This document shows positions 28,866 through 36,253 of a stretch of DNA of 64,000 nucleotides, piece after piece (the stretch's first letter is position 1; every line of letters begins with the position of its first letter). Origin of the DNA: Oscillospiraceae bacterium (lineage in GTDB: Bacteria; Bacillota; Clostridia; UMGS1810). The stretch spans positions 1 through 64,000 of the forward strand of contig SVJU01000009.1 of NCBI GenBank assembly GCA_015068825.1, written 5' to 3'. The translations under genes and the position numbers were made by a program. Below the pieces are notes generated by a model. That model ran no database searches and was not told the DNA's origin. It saw only the letters and a program-made list of their open reading frames with translations.

Positions 28866-28894
28866 ATTTTAACTTACATTGTCAAATAAGTCAA
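28866..28894 (-). promoter_or_regulatory. Strong promoter of the large SLH gene
   Basis: Minus strand TTGACT (28889-28894), 17-bp spacer, TAAAAT (28866-28871), followed by a 40-base leader. Confidence 0.8.
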
Positions 28895-28928
28895 CATATT
28901 ATTTATTTTGAAAAAAATATGTAATATT

Positions 28929-30356
28929 TCAACGTTTATAAAGGTTATTTAATTCTTTATAATAGTTTTTGTCAATTGATAAAAGTTGCTCTTCTGTAAT
29001 TCTGTAAAGCCAGTTGTTTTCTGATGTACCGGGAGTATTAAGTCGCGTATCAGACCCGTATTTTAAAAGATCCTGTATTGGTAAAATAACTGTATCGGCA
29101 CTGCTGGCAAAAATAGTTCTTACAATACTGTCATACCCTCCTTCCCAGTTTTCATTATCATAACCGCAATACCTTAAAAGTGTTCTTTTTTTGTCGGCTT
29201 GAAGCTCCCATAAATATCCTAAAAGTGTATTGTTATCATGTGTGCCTGTATAAGCAACACAATTTTTTATATAATTATGCATTTGGTGGGGATTGTCATC
29301 ATCCGATAAAAATCCAAACTGTAAAACTCGCATTCCAGGAAATCCACTGTCGACTACAAGCTTTTCAACCGCAGGAGTTATTTCACCTAAATCTTCCGCA
29401 ATTATAAGTTTATCACCTGCAATTTTTTTGATTTCGTTTATAAAATCCATTCCCGGTCCTTTAATCCACTTACCGTTTTTAGCTGTTGTTTCGTTTGCAT
29501 CTACTGCCCAGAACGACTCTAATCCCCTGAAATGGTCAATTCTTATGCCATCAAACAGTGTAAGCATATGTTTTACTCTGTCCAGCCACCATTTATATCC
29601 GTTTTTCTTCATTTTATCCCAGTCATACAAAGGATTCCCCCACAACTGACCATCATTAGAAAAATAGTCAGGCGGAACTCCGGCAACAAGCTTTGGATAC
29701 CCTTTTTCATCAAGCATAAATTCTTCTTTATTGCTCCATAAATCAGCACTGTCATATGCAACATAAATAGGAATATCTCCTATTATTTCTATTCCCTTAC
29801 TATTTGCGTATTCTTTGATTTCTGCCCATTGCGTAAAAAGCTCATACTGAATAAATTTCCATCCAAAAAGAACATCAGGATCTACATCAAAATTTTGCCA
29901 TTTATTCCATTCAAGATTATTATTTACACTTTTTAATGCCATAAACTCACAAAATTTTTCTAAATATGTATCTTTTTTAATGAAAGCTTCAATTTCTTCT
30001 TTTTCATTACTTCTTTTCGACACCTCAATCAAAAAAGGTATTCTTTCATTGTATAATCTTTCGTATTCACAACTATAAGGTGTGTTTTGTTTATAAAAGT
30101 TAAGTTCATCAACTGACACAAGCCCCTTTTTATGAAGCTTTTTCAAATCAATAAAATACGGATTTATACCAAAAGCCGAATATGACTTATATGGTGAATT
30201 ACATTCGTCCGCAATAGAAAACGGCAAAACCTGCCATAGTGAAAATCCGCAGTCGGATAAAAAATCGACAAATTTTTTTGCTTCGTCCGAAAAACTACCT
30301 ATTGAATAATCACCATTTAAAGTTGAAATATGCATAAGCACACCACTTTTTCTCAC
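28929..30356 (-). CDS. malQ: 4-alpha-glucanotransferase (GH77, amylomaltase)
   Basis: Transfers alpha-1,4-glucan segments in maltodextrin/glycogen metabolism; cytoplasmic. 475 aa with GH77 motifs: RKSGVLMHISTL at the start, SPYKSYSAFGINPYF, the nucleophile region FDGIRIDHFRGLESFW, acid/base IIAEDLGEITPAV and YTGTHDNNTLLGYL. The start is GTG at 30356, preceded by GGGTGA. It stands alone with its own promoter; no glycogen or maltose genes are adjacent. Confidence 0.95.
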   Translation of the reverse strand: MRKSGVLMHISTLNGDYSIGSFSDEAKKFVDFLSDCGFSLWQVLPFSIADECNSPYKSYSAFGINPYFIDLKKLHKKGLVSVDELNFYKQNTPYSCEYERLYNERIPFLIEVSKRSNEKEEIEAFIKKDTYLEKFCEFMALKSVNNNLEWNKWQNFDVDPDVLFGWKFIQYELFTQWAEIKEYANSKGIEIIGDIPIYVAYDSADLWSNKEEFMLDEKGYPKLVAGVPPDYFSNDGQLWGNPLYDWDKMKKNGYKWWLDRVKHMLTLFDGIRIDHFRGLESFWAVDANETTAKNGKWIKGPGMDFINEIKKIAGDKLIIAEDLGEITPAVEKLVVDSGFPGMRVLQFGFLSDDDNPHQMHNYIKNCVAYTGTHDNNTLLGYLWELQADKKRTLLRYCGYDNENWEGGYDSIVRTIFASSADTVILPIQDLLKYGSDTRLNTPGTSENNWLYRITEEQLLSIDKNYYKELNNLYKR

Positions 30357-30391
30357 ATCATATCACCCTTTTAAAAATAAGTACAGATATG

Positions 30392-30420
30392 ATTTTAACA
30401 CAAAACATTTAATTTGTAAA
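30392..30420 (-). promoter_or_regulatory. malQ promoter
   Basis: Minus strand TTTACA (30415-30420), 17-bp spacer, TAAAAT (30392-30397). Confidence 0.7.
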
Positions 30421-30475
30421 TCAAAAAAGAACTTTTTATTATATGTAAAAATAACAAACAAAACCAAATACTGGT

Positions 30476-30504
30476 TTGACAAAATTAATATATTGTGGTA
30501 TCAT
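30476..30504 (+). promoter_or_regulatory. Consensus promoter of the 30547 membrane gene
   Basis: TTGACA (30476-30481), exact 17-bp spacer, TATCAT (30499-30504). Because the -10 box lies at 30499-30504, the open frame starting at 30493 cannot be the true start of the gene. Confidence 0.82.
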
Positions 30505-30546
30505 AAGTGTCAGAATTTGTTGAATATTTTGCAAGGGGTGAATATT

Positions 30547-31017
30547 TTGCAGTTTTTATTCAGAAGAATTATTGAAACACTTGTAACAAGTATTATTATC
30601 TCTTTAGCGGTTGTAATGGCAAGTGCTACTCAAATATTAACAATAAATATTTTATACATTTTTGTTGCTATCTTTTCTTTAGTTGCATTTTGCGTTGCCG
30701 TGTTTTTTCAGGCACGCGAACATTATGATGCAATAGAAGAAAAACAAATTTATTATAAAACGAATATCTGTGCCGGAATAATTATTTCATTAATAGGTTG
30801 TATATTTTGTTTTTTTGCACAGATAAGCAATTTTTTACAACCCTATTATTCACTTATTTTCTCACCAATGATGTCGTTAGAATGGTTATACAGTTTTTTT
30901 GTTGAAAGTGAAAATGTTGTAAGCTGGCTTTCACTTGCAACCACATCGCTTATTATACTTGGAGTAATTATAATTGTACCATTGGTATTTTCTCCCACAA
31001 CATTTGATGAAGAATAA
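30547..31017 (+). CDS. Unknown four-helix membrane protein
   Basis: 156 aa, no family recognised. Four hydrophobic segments: about residues 8-28 (TLVTSIIISLAVVMAS), 33-54, 72-93 (AGIIISLIGCIFCFFAQI) and 128-148 (SLATTSLIILGVIIIVPLVF), with a short charged loop HYDAIEEKQ between the second and third. The promoter position and SD AAGGGG (30533-30538) put the start at TTG 30547. Followed at once by a terminator, so it is monocistronic apart from read-through to pgeF. Divergent to malQ, but no functional tie is evident. Confidence 0.7.
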   Translation: MQFLFRRIIETLVTSIIISLAVVMASATQILTINILYIFVAIFSLVAFCVAVFFQAREHYDAIEEKQIYYKTNICAGIIISLIGCIFCFFAQISNFLQPYYSLIFSPMMSLEWLYSFFVESENVVSWLSLATTSLIILGVIIIVPLVFSPTTFDEE

Positions 31018-31024
31018 TTTTATA

Positions 31025-31055
31025 AAAACCTCCTTATAAATAATAAGGAGGTTTT
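31025..31055 (+). terminator. Terminator after the membrane gene, overlapping a leader ORF ribosome site
   Basis: Perfect 13-bp stem (31025-31037 with 31043-31055), 5-nt loop, ending in TTTTATT. Its right arm contains AAGGAGG, which is the SD of a nine-codon ORF at 31059-31088. Confidence 0.75.
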
Positions 31056-31058
31056 ATT

Positions 31059-31088
31059 ATGAACCCAGCAAGGAGAATTTGTTTATGA
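31059..31088 (+). CDS. Possible nine-residue leader peptide before pgeF
   Basis: ATG at 31059 stands seven bases after a perfect AAGGAGG (31045-31051) and encodes MNPARRICL, ending TGA at 31086-31088, so that stop and the pgeF ATG (31085) overlap as ATGA. The SD is buried in the right arm of the preceding hairpin. Coupled translation or attenuation is possible; it may equally be a chance ORF. Confidence 0.35.
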   Translation: MNPARRICL

Positions 31089-31921
31089 ATTTAAAATCAA
31101 AAAACAGCATTATTAACGAAAATAAAGGTGTAGTGTTTGTTACCTATCCAAATCTTGAAAAGCTTGATTTTATAAATCACGCATCATCAACAAGAATCGG
31201 TGGTGTTTCAAAAATAAGTCATCTTGCTCAAATGAATTTAAGGTTTAACTCTGAAGATACAAAAGAAACTGTTATACAAAATTACAAAATATTTGCTGAT
31301 GCAATCGGCACCGATATAAATAATATGGTTTTTTCAAAACAAATGCATAATGACAATATAAAAATCGCAGCAGAGTCTGACCGGGGAAAAGGAATTACAA
31401 ATGATTTGGATTACACTAACATAGATGGCCTTATTACCAACAAAAAAAATGTCGCACTCACCATTTTCGGCGCAGATTGTGTGCCTATTCTTTTTGCAGA
31501 TAAAAACAAAAAAGCAATCGGTGCAGCCCACTGCGGATGGAGAGGTACTTATAAAGAACTTGCAGGTATTATGGTAGAAAAATTTAAAGAGCTTTACATG
31601 AGTAATCCTGAAGACATAATTGTTGCGATTGCACCTTGTATACACAAATGCTGTTACGAAGTTGATAAAAAACTTTTTGAGGATTTTAAAAATAAATTTA
31701 ATAACATATCAAAAACCGATGCTTTCGTTGTTAAAAATGAAAAATTTTATCTTGACCTTCCTGATATAAACCGACAAATTCTTTTAAAATCCGGAATAAA
31801 AAGCGATAACATTCTTGTAAGTGATTTATGCACAGGCTGTGCACCGGATATGCTTTTTTCGCATAGAAAATCAAACGGAAAACGTGGCGTTATGGCAAGT
31901 GTAATTGAAATTATAAAATAA
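31085..31921 (+). CDS. pgeF: PgeF/YfiH-family protein (multicopper polyphenol oxidase-like, purine nucleoside phosphorylase)
   Basis: 278 aa. Family members (YfiH/PgeF, LACC1-like) act in peptidoglycan precursor editing and as nucleoside phosphorylases or deaminases. Signature segments: INHASSTRIGGVS, IFGADCVPILFAD, AAHCGWRGTYKEL with the metal-binding His and Cys, IAPCIHKCCYEV and FSHRKSNGKRGVMAS near the C-terminus. The frame is open to a TTG at 31079, but SD AAGGAGA (31070-31076) is properly spaced for ATG 31085. Confidence 0.9.
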   Translation: MNLKSKNSIINENKGVVFVTYPNLEKLDFINHASSTRIGGVSKISHLAQMNLRFNSEDTKETVIQNYKIFADAIGTDINNMVFSKQMHNDNIKIAAESDRGKGITNDLDYTNIDGLITNKKNVALTIFGADCVPILFADKNKKAIGAAHCGWRGTYKELAGIMVEKFKELYMSNPEDIIVAIAPCIHKCCYEVDKKLFEDFKNKFNNISKTDAFVVKNEKFYLDLPDINRQILLKSGIKSDNILVSDLCTGCAPDMLFSHRKSNGKRGVMASVIEIIK

Positions 31922-31966
31922 CATATTATTTCTTTTATATTGTGTTGAATTTTTTTAAAAAAACTC

Positions 31967-31995
31967 TTGCTTTTTTTAAAATGATGTTGTATAAT
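31967..31995 (+). promoter_or_regulatory. Promoter of tRNA-Leu
   Basis: TTGCTT (31967-31972), 17-bp spacer, perfect TATAAT (31990-31995), with the tRNA starting 20 bases later. Confidence 0.8.
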
Positions 31996-32014
31996 AGCAA
32001 GGTAGTTTATTTTT

Positions 32015-32101
32015 GCCGATGTGATGGAATTGGCAGACGTAGCGGACTCAAAATCCGCCGGTAGCGATACCGTGCCGGTTCGACTCCGGCCATCGGCACC
32101 A
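32015..32101 (+). tRNA. tRNA-Leu (anticodon CAA)
   Basis: 87 bases including an encoded CCA. Acceptor stem GCCGATG pairs with CATCGGC; anticodon stem GCGGA/TCCGC encloses loop CTCAAAA, giving anticodon CAA; a long variable arm (class II tRNA) and T arm CCGG-TTCGACT-CCGG are present. Reads UUG leucine codons, fitting the AT-rich genome. Confidence 0.97.
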
Positions 32102-32103
32102 AC

Positions 32104-32139
32104 AAAAAACAAGACTTCATTTTGAAGTCTTGTTTTTTT
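32104..32139. terminator. Bidirectional terminator after tRNA-Leu
   Basis: Stem 32104-32119 with 32123-32138, triloop, with A-run on the left and T-run on the right. It ends the tRNA transcript and, on the minus strand, the GH129-like gene that stops at 32174. Confidence 0.85.
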
Positions 32140-32173
32140 ATATTGCATATAATTAATATTCAGCTTTTTATCT

Positions 32174-34021
32174 TTATTCACCTAAAACAATATAATCGTT
32201 TGATTTGATAATTGTTCCATCAAAATCTTCATATTCTTCATCTTTAAAATTTGCAATTACGCTGATCCCATTTTCAAATGTTGTTTTCTGAACAAGAAAA
32301 TCATCTGTAATATATTCAAACGAAACCATTTTTTTGCCACATGTAAGATAAGCAACCTTAGTTGCTCTTTTATACGATTTTGCAATTTCCTCTTTCATAT
32401 TGTGCCACTGAGTAACATTTATACTGTATAAAGGAGGTGTACCATAAAGGGCATTTATTAAATCTCTTTTTTGTGTATATTCAGGGCAACACATTTGCGA
32501 ATCACCCCAATACCAATACGAAACAACACAATCGTGGTATATAAGCTCCCATAATGGTGCTCTATACTTTGCGTTAAGCATATATTGAGAAATTCTTTCA
32601 GGAACATTATCACCATAATAAAGTGTTGTCATATTTCTTCCTGCATCGGGAGCACGATAATACGAAGGACTCATATTTCCTTCATTATAGTCGAAAGAGT
32701 TTACCCCCTCCTCCATTGCACACTCTGTACCACAAATGACTCCCATATCACGAATAAACCTTAATAAAATTTTGCGATAACGCATGCAATCTCTTCGTGT
32801 CATAGGATGTTTTGGATTGTAACACTCCATAAGTTCAGCCGCCATAGTTGTATCTACAAACCTTGCAGTATATCCGTTTTCTTCAATATCATCGGGGATT
32901 TTTTTAGTTGCATATTTTATAGCACACATATCACAAAGAGAATTCTGGTCATATTTATTACCATCAATTCCTGTTAAATACCATGCCTTGTGCATAGAGC
33001 CGTCATTATCAACTATCATATCATTTGGCCAGGCTTCAATATGTTTACATCTGTCTTTCCGTACCGGTGTCATAAGATGTAGGACATCTTTTGGAATTAC
33101 ATCCTGATATATATCATAACTTCCAACAATATATCCAAGACTTTTTATGTATTCAATAGTATCTTTATTGGATTTTTCAAAATCGTTCCACATTACCCTG
33201 TCTATCCCCATATCTTTCATTTCCCGGGCAATTTTTCGTCTTTCATTAAGAATTTCGTCTGTTATTGCTCTTACCTTTGCATCTTTTAAATAAAGACTTT
33301 CAAGACCTCCATCATTCCAAAGCCACACATTTGCTGCACCTTTAAATTTGTTAAGATTCGGATTTAATTTTGCTCTTTCATCAAATGTTATAAGCTTTTC
33401 TTTTTCTTCTCTGTATTTTCGGTATGTATGACACATTTTACTTATGCTGCCTTTTCCAAAATAGAAACGCATATTCCTTTTATATCCTAGACATCCCTTT
33501 TCATTTATCCACGAAACATAAGAGGTCAAATTACCATCATCGCAACGCACAGTATGTAAATGAGCATCTTCTATATTTTCTACAACGCACAAAAGATAGG
33601 CATCATTTCGTAAAAATCCCCAGAAACCCATACTTATATCACCGTACATTTTACGCATTGGTTTATATACCAAATCCTGTTTGTCTACAGGATACACATA
33701 TCCTTCACCTATTGGATACACACCCAAATCACCTTTTTGAGTACCAAATGGCTGAGGATATGCAACATTAGTCATTTTATCATCAGAAAACAACGATATT
33801 TGGGCATATTCATCTTTAAGCGAAAAAGCTGTTTTATAAATTACATTGTCACTAATTAAATCAAAACAAATTGTGTTATCATCTTTTTGGCAAGCATTTT
33901 GAACAGTATAATTTTTTAAAAAGTCGCTTTGTTTAAAAACCACATCGTCGAATGATATATCGAAAAGTCCTGTTTTTTTATAAAATACTACCTTAGCTAA
34001 ATTATTTTGTAAAATTATCAT
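32174..34021 (-). CDS. GH129/GH101-like putative glycoside hydrolase
   Basis: 615 aa, no signal peptide, so cytoplasmic. N-terminal beta-sandwich (about 1-190) and a TIM barrel-like middle (about 225-560). The stretch ARFVDTTMAAEL (Asp390), HPMTRRDCMRYR and VICGTECAMEEG (Glu433) resembles the region around the catalytic Asp and Glu of GH129 and GH101 enzymes, which cleave alpha-linked GalNAc; the 43-residue distance fits GH129 as I remember it (unverified). Other conserved-looking features are RVMWNDFEKS and several Trp/Tyr (SYWYWGDSQM). Substrate is uncertain; assignment is by motif impression only. SD AAAGGAA before the ATG. Last gene of the glycan locus, 87 bases after GH42, with a terminator in between. 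Confidence 0.6.
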   Translation of the reverse strand: MIILQNNLAKVVFYKKTGLFDISFDDVVFKQSDFLKNYTVQNACQKDDNTICFDLISDNVIYKTAFSLKDEYAQISLFSDDKMTNVAYPQPFGTQKGDLGVYPIGEGYVYPVDKQDLVYKPMRKMYGDISMGFWGFLRNDAYLLCVVENIEDAHLHTVRCDDGNLTSYVSWINEKGCLGYKRNMRFYFGKGSISKMCHTYRKYREEKEKLITFDERAKLNPNLNKFKGAANVWLWNDGGLESLYLKDAKVRAITDEILNERRKIAREMKDMGIDRVMWNDFEKSNKDTIEYIKSLGYIVGSYDIYQDVIPKDVLHLMTPVRKDRCKHIEAWPNDMIVDNDGSMHKAWYLTGIDGNKYDQNSLCDMCAIKYATKKIPDDIEENGYTARFVDTTMAAELMECYNPKHPMTRRDCMRYRKILLRFIRDMGVICGTECAMEEGVNSFDYNEGNMSPSYYRAPDAGRNMTTLYYGDNVPERISQYMLNAKYRAPLWELIYHDCVVSYWYWGDSQMCCPEYTQKRDLINALYGTPPLYSINVTQWHNMKEEIAKSYKRATKVAYLTCGKKMVSFEYITDDFLVQKTTFENGISVIANFKDEEYEDFDGTIIKSNDYIVLGE

Positions 34022-34054
34022 AAAATAATTCCTTTCTTAAAATGTCATCTTACT

Positions 34055-34086
34055 AAAAAACGGCCCAAATATGTAAGGCCGCTTTT
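34055..34086 (-). terminator. Terminator after the GH42 gene
   Basis: Stem AAAACGGCC / GGCCGCTTTT (one bulged base), 11-nt loop; on the minus strand followed by TTTTTT. Confidence 0.75.
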
Positions 34087-34108
34087 ATTTTGAAAATAAA
34101 CTATTTTA

Positions 34109-36154
34109 TTATATCTCTTTTTTAAACACCTTTGCATCAAATGCTTCAAGTTCAAAATCACCTGTAACTATGCTGTTATCCAAAACATCGATATATGTGT
34201 CTTTTGTATTGAATTTTACTTTTTTATCGTTAAAATTCTGAACAAACACATAGGTATTTTTTTCATCATAACGGGCATTCACGCTTGTTCCGTCAACTAA
34301 TTTAAAGTCTACCACTGATTTAATGTTTGCATCGTGTAAAATTTCAGAATACAAAACATCAACAAAGCTGCCGTCATCACGGAATCCCACATAATACGCC
34401 TCGCCGTTTCCATATTTATTTTTAATAACGGCAGGAGTATTAGCATAAAAATCATTTTTGTATGTTGCAATACCCTTTCCGCCATTTTTTTCGTGAATAA
34501 CAGCGCACATATCATAAATGCGGTAATTATTTCCTTTATATTCAACATAATTTTCGTCCTGTGGATAAAGTGAATCAATTTCTTCTGCCCATGTACCAAA
34601 AACATCCATAAGCTTAGTAGCAGGGAAACCGCCTAAATATGTCATACTTTCTTCGTTTACCATTCCTGAATAATATGTTGTAACAAATTTTCCGCCATCT
34701 TTAACATACTTTTCAATCTTATCAATAAACGCATCATTTACCATATGCATCATTGGTGCAATTATTACTTTGTATTTTGATAAATCGGTGTCATAACCAA
34801 CTATATCTACACCAATTCCTCTTTTCCAGAACGGCATATGGTGCTTATACAAGGTTTTTAGAAAATTTTTGTCATCAGTATTATTAAAACCTTTTGTTAA
34901 TGTTGCACTCCACATATTTTCCCAGTCAAAGAAAAGACCTACCTCAGCTTTTGTGGTTGTGCCAATGATGTCTTTTAATCTTTCCAAATCTTTACCAAGC
35001 GATGCAACCTCTTTAAATACCCTTGTTTCATCAGTTCCTGTATGATCAACAACTGCACCGTGATACATTTCAGACCCTGCTCTTCCGGCACGCCACTGGA
35101 AATAAAGAATTGATTCTGCACCATGTGCAAGTTGCTGAATTGCAGAAAGACGATGCATATTAGGTCTTTTTAATTTGTTTACCGCTGTCCAGTTAGTTGC
35201 ACTAGGGGCATTTTCCATTATCATATATGGTTTATTTTTATAAGAACGCATAAGATTTGCAGTAAACGATGCCATATTTCCAATATAGTTTGGCCCAAAA
35301 TAGTGATGCCAGTTTGGATAATCATCATTTGAAACAACATCAAGTTCTTTTGCAAGTTCTTTATAGTTAAGACCATAAAACGAACCCATAAAGTTTGTTG
35401 TAACAGGAATATTTGGTGTATGCTCTTTTATAGCTTTTATTTCTATTTTCATAAAATCGGTTGTCTGATGCGTTACAAAGCGTTTCCAATTAAGAAGATG
35501 TGTCCAGTTACGCATTTCACCAAGCGGCGACGGTGGGTCAATCTGATCCCACGAAGTATATTTATGACCCCAGAAATTATTCCACCATGCAAAATTAAGA
35601 GCATCAAGGTCATTGTTATATCTTTCTTTAAGCCAATTTCTGAAAGCTTCTTTACACAAATCACAATGACATTCTCCGTTATACTCATTAGACAAATGCC
35701 AAAGTGCAAGCGCAGGAGAATTTTTGTATCTTTTAGCAAGCTCACCGTTGATTTTTGCGACAAGTTCACGATATTTTGGTGATGTAAAACAATGGTTATG
35801 ACGATTGCCAAAAAGATTCTTTTGACCCACTTCGTTTGTTCTTAAAACCTCGGGATACTTCTTAGCAAGCCATGCAGGACGCGCACCGCTTGGTGTACCT
35901 AAAATTACAAGGCCTCCTCTTTTTTCCATTCTCTCAAAAATATCGTCAAGATAAGAAAAATCATATTTCCCCTCTTCTGGTTCAATGGTAGACCACGCAA
36001 ACATATTAAGGGTTACCGTATTTACATTAGCCAGCTCCATAAGGCGCATATCTTCATCAATAATTTTAGGCTCGTATTGCCATTGTTCAGGGCAGTAATC
36101 ACCGCCATGCCATATAAAAGGGAAATTCGGATTAATCGGTTGATGCTTTTTCAT
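34109..36154 (-). CDS. Beta-galactosidase, GH42
   Basis: Retaining exo-beta-galactosidase, 681 aa, without signal peptide. TIM barrel with acid/base Glu157 in WHLSNEYNGE, nucleophile Glu314 in YMIMENAPSATNW, and the Zn-cluster cysteines Cys122, Cys162, Cys164 and Cys167 (ECHCDLC) typical of GH42. A trimerisation domain (KVIIAPMMHMVNDAF) and C-terminal beta domain follow. In Clostridia such enzymes take imported galacto-oligosaccharides, for example from galactan. It lies between the secreted CE2-like protein and the GH129-like gene; terminator hairpins on both sides suggest partly separate expression. Confidence 0.93.
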   Translation of the reverse strand: MKKHQPINPNFPFIWHGGDYCPEQWQYEPKIIDEDMRLMELANVNTVTLNMFAWSTIEPEEGKYDFSYLDDIFERMEKRGGLVILGTPSGARPAWLAKKYPEVLRTNEVGQKNLFGNRHNHCFTSPKYRELVAKINGELAKRYKNSPALALWHLSNEYNGECHCDLCKEAFRNWLKERYNNDLDALNFAWWNNFWGHKYTSWDQIDPPSPLGEMRNWTHLLNWKRFVTHQTTDFMKIEIKAIKEHTPNIPVTTNFMGSFYGLNYKELAKELDVVSNDDYPNWHHYFGPNYIGNMASFTANLMRSYKNKPYMIMENAPSATNWTAVNKLKRPNMHRLSAIQQLAHGAESILYFQWRAGRAGSEMYHGAVVDHTGTDETRVFKEVASLGKDLERLKDIIGTTTKAEVGLFFDWENMWSATLTKGFNNTDDKNFLKTLYKHHMPFWKRGIGVDIVGYDTDLSKYKVIIAPMMHMVNDAFIDKIEKYVKDGGKFVTTYYSGMVNEESMTYLGGFPATKLMDVFGTWAEEIDSLYPQDENYVEYKGNNYRIYDMCAVIHEKNGGKGIATYKNDFYANTPAVIKNKYGNGEAYYVGFRDDGSFVDVLYSEILHDANIKSVVDFKLVDGTSVNARYDEKNTYVFVQNFNDKKVKFNTKDTYIDVLDNSIVTGDFELEAFDAKVFKKEI

Positions 36155-36205
36155 TTTGTAAAAATTCCTTTCGTTATGTTTTTCTATACTTTTTTCGAAA
36201 AATAA

Positions 36206-36230
36206 GGGAGGGGATTTAAAACTCCCTCCC
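36206..36230 (-). terminator. Terminator after the CE2-like gene
   Basis: GGGAGGG (36206-36212) pairs with CCCTCCC (36224-36230), 11-nt loop; minus strand continues TTATTTTTC. Confidence 0.6.
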
Positions 36231-36253
36231 CTAAAGGATTTGATTTAAATTTT

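Noticed and set aside
30493-30546. Upstream start of the membrane protein
   Set aside because: It overlaps the -10 box of the gene's own promoter, so it lies before the transcription start.
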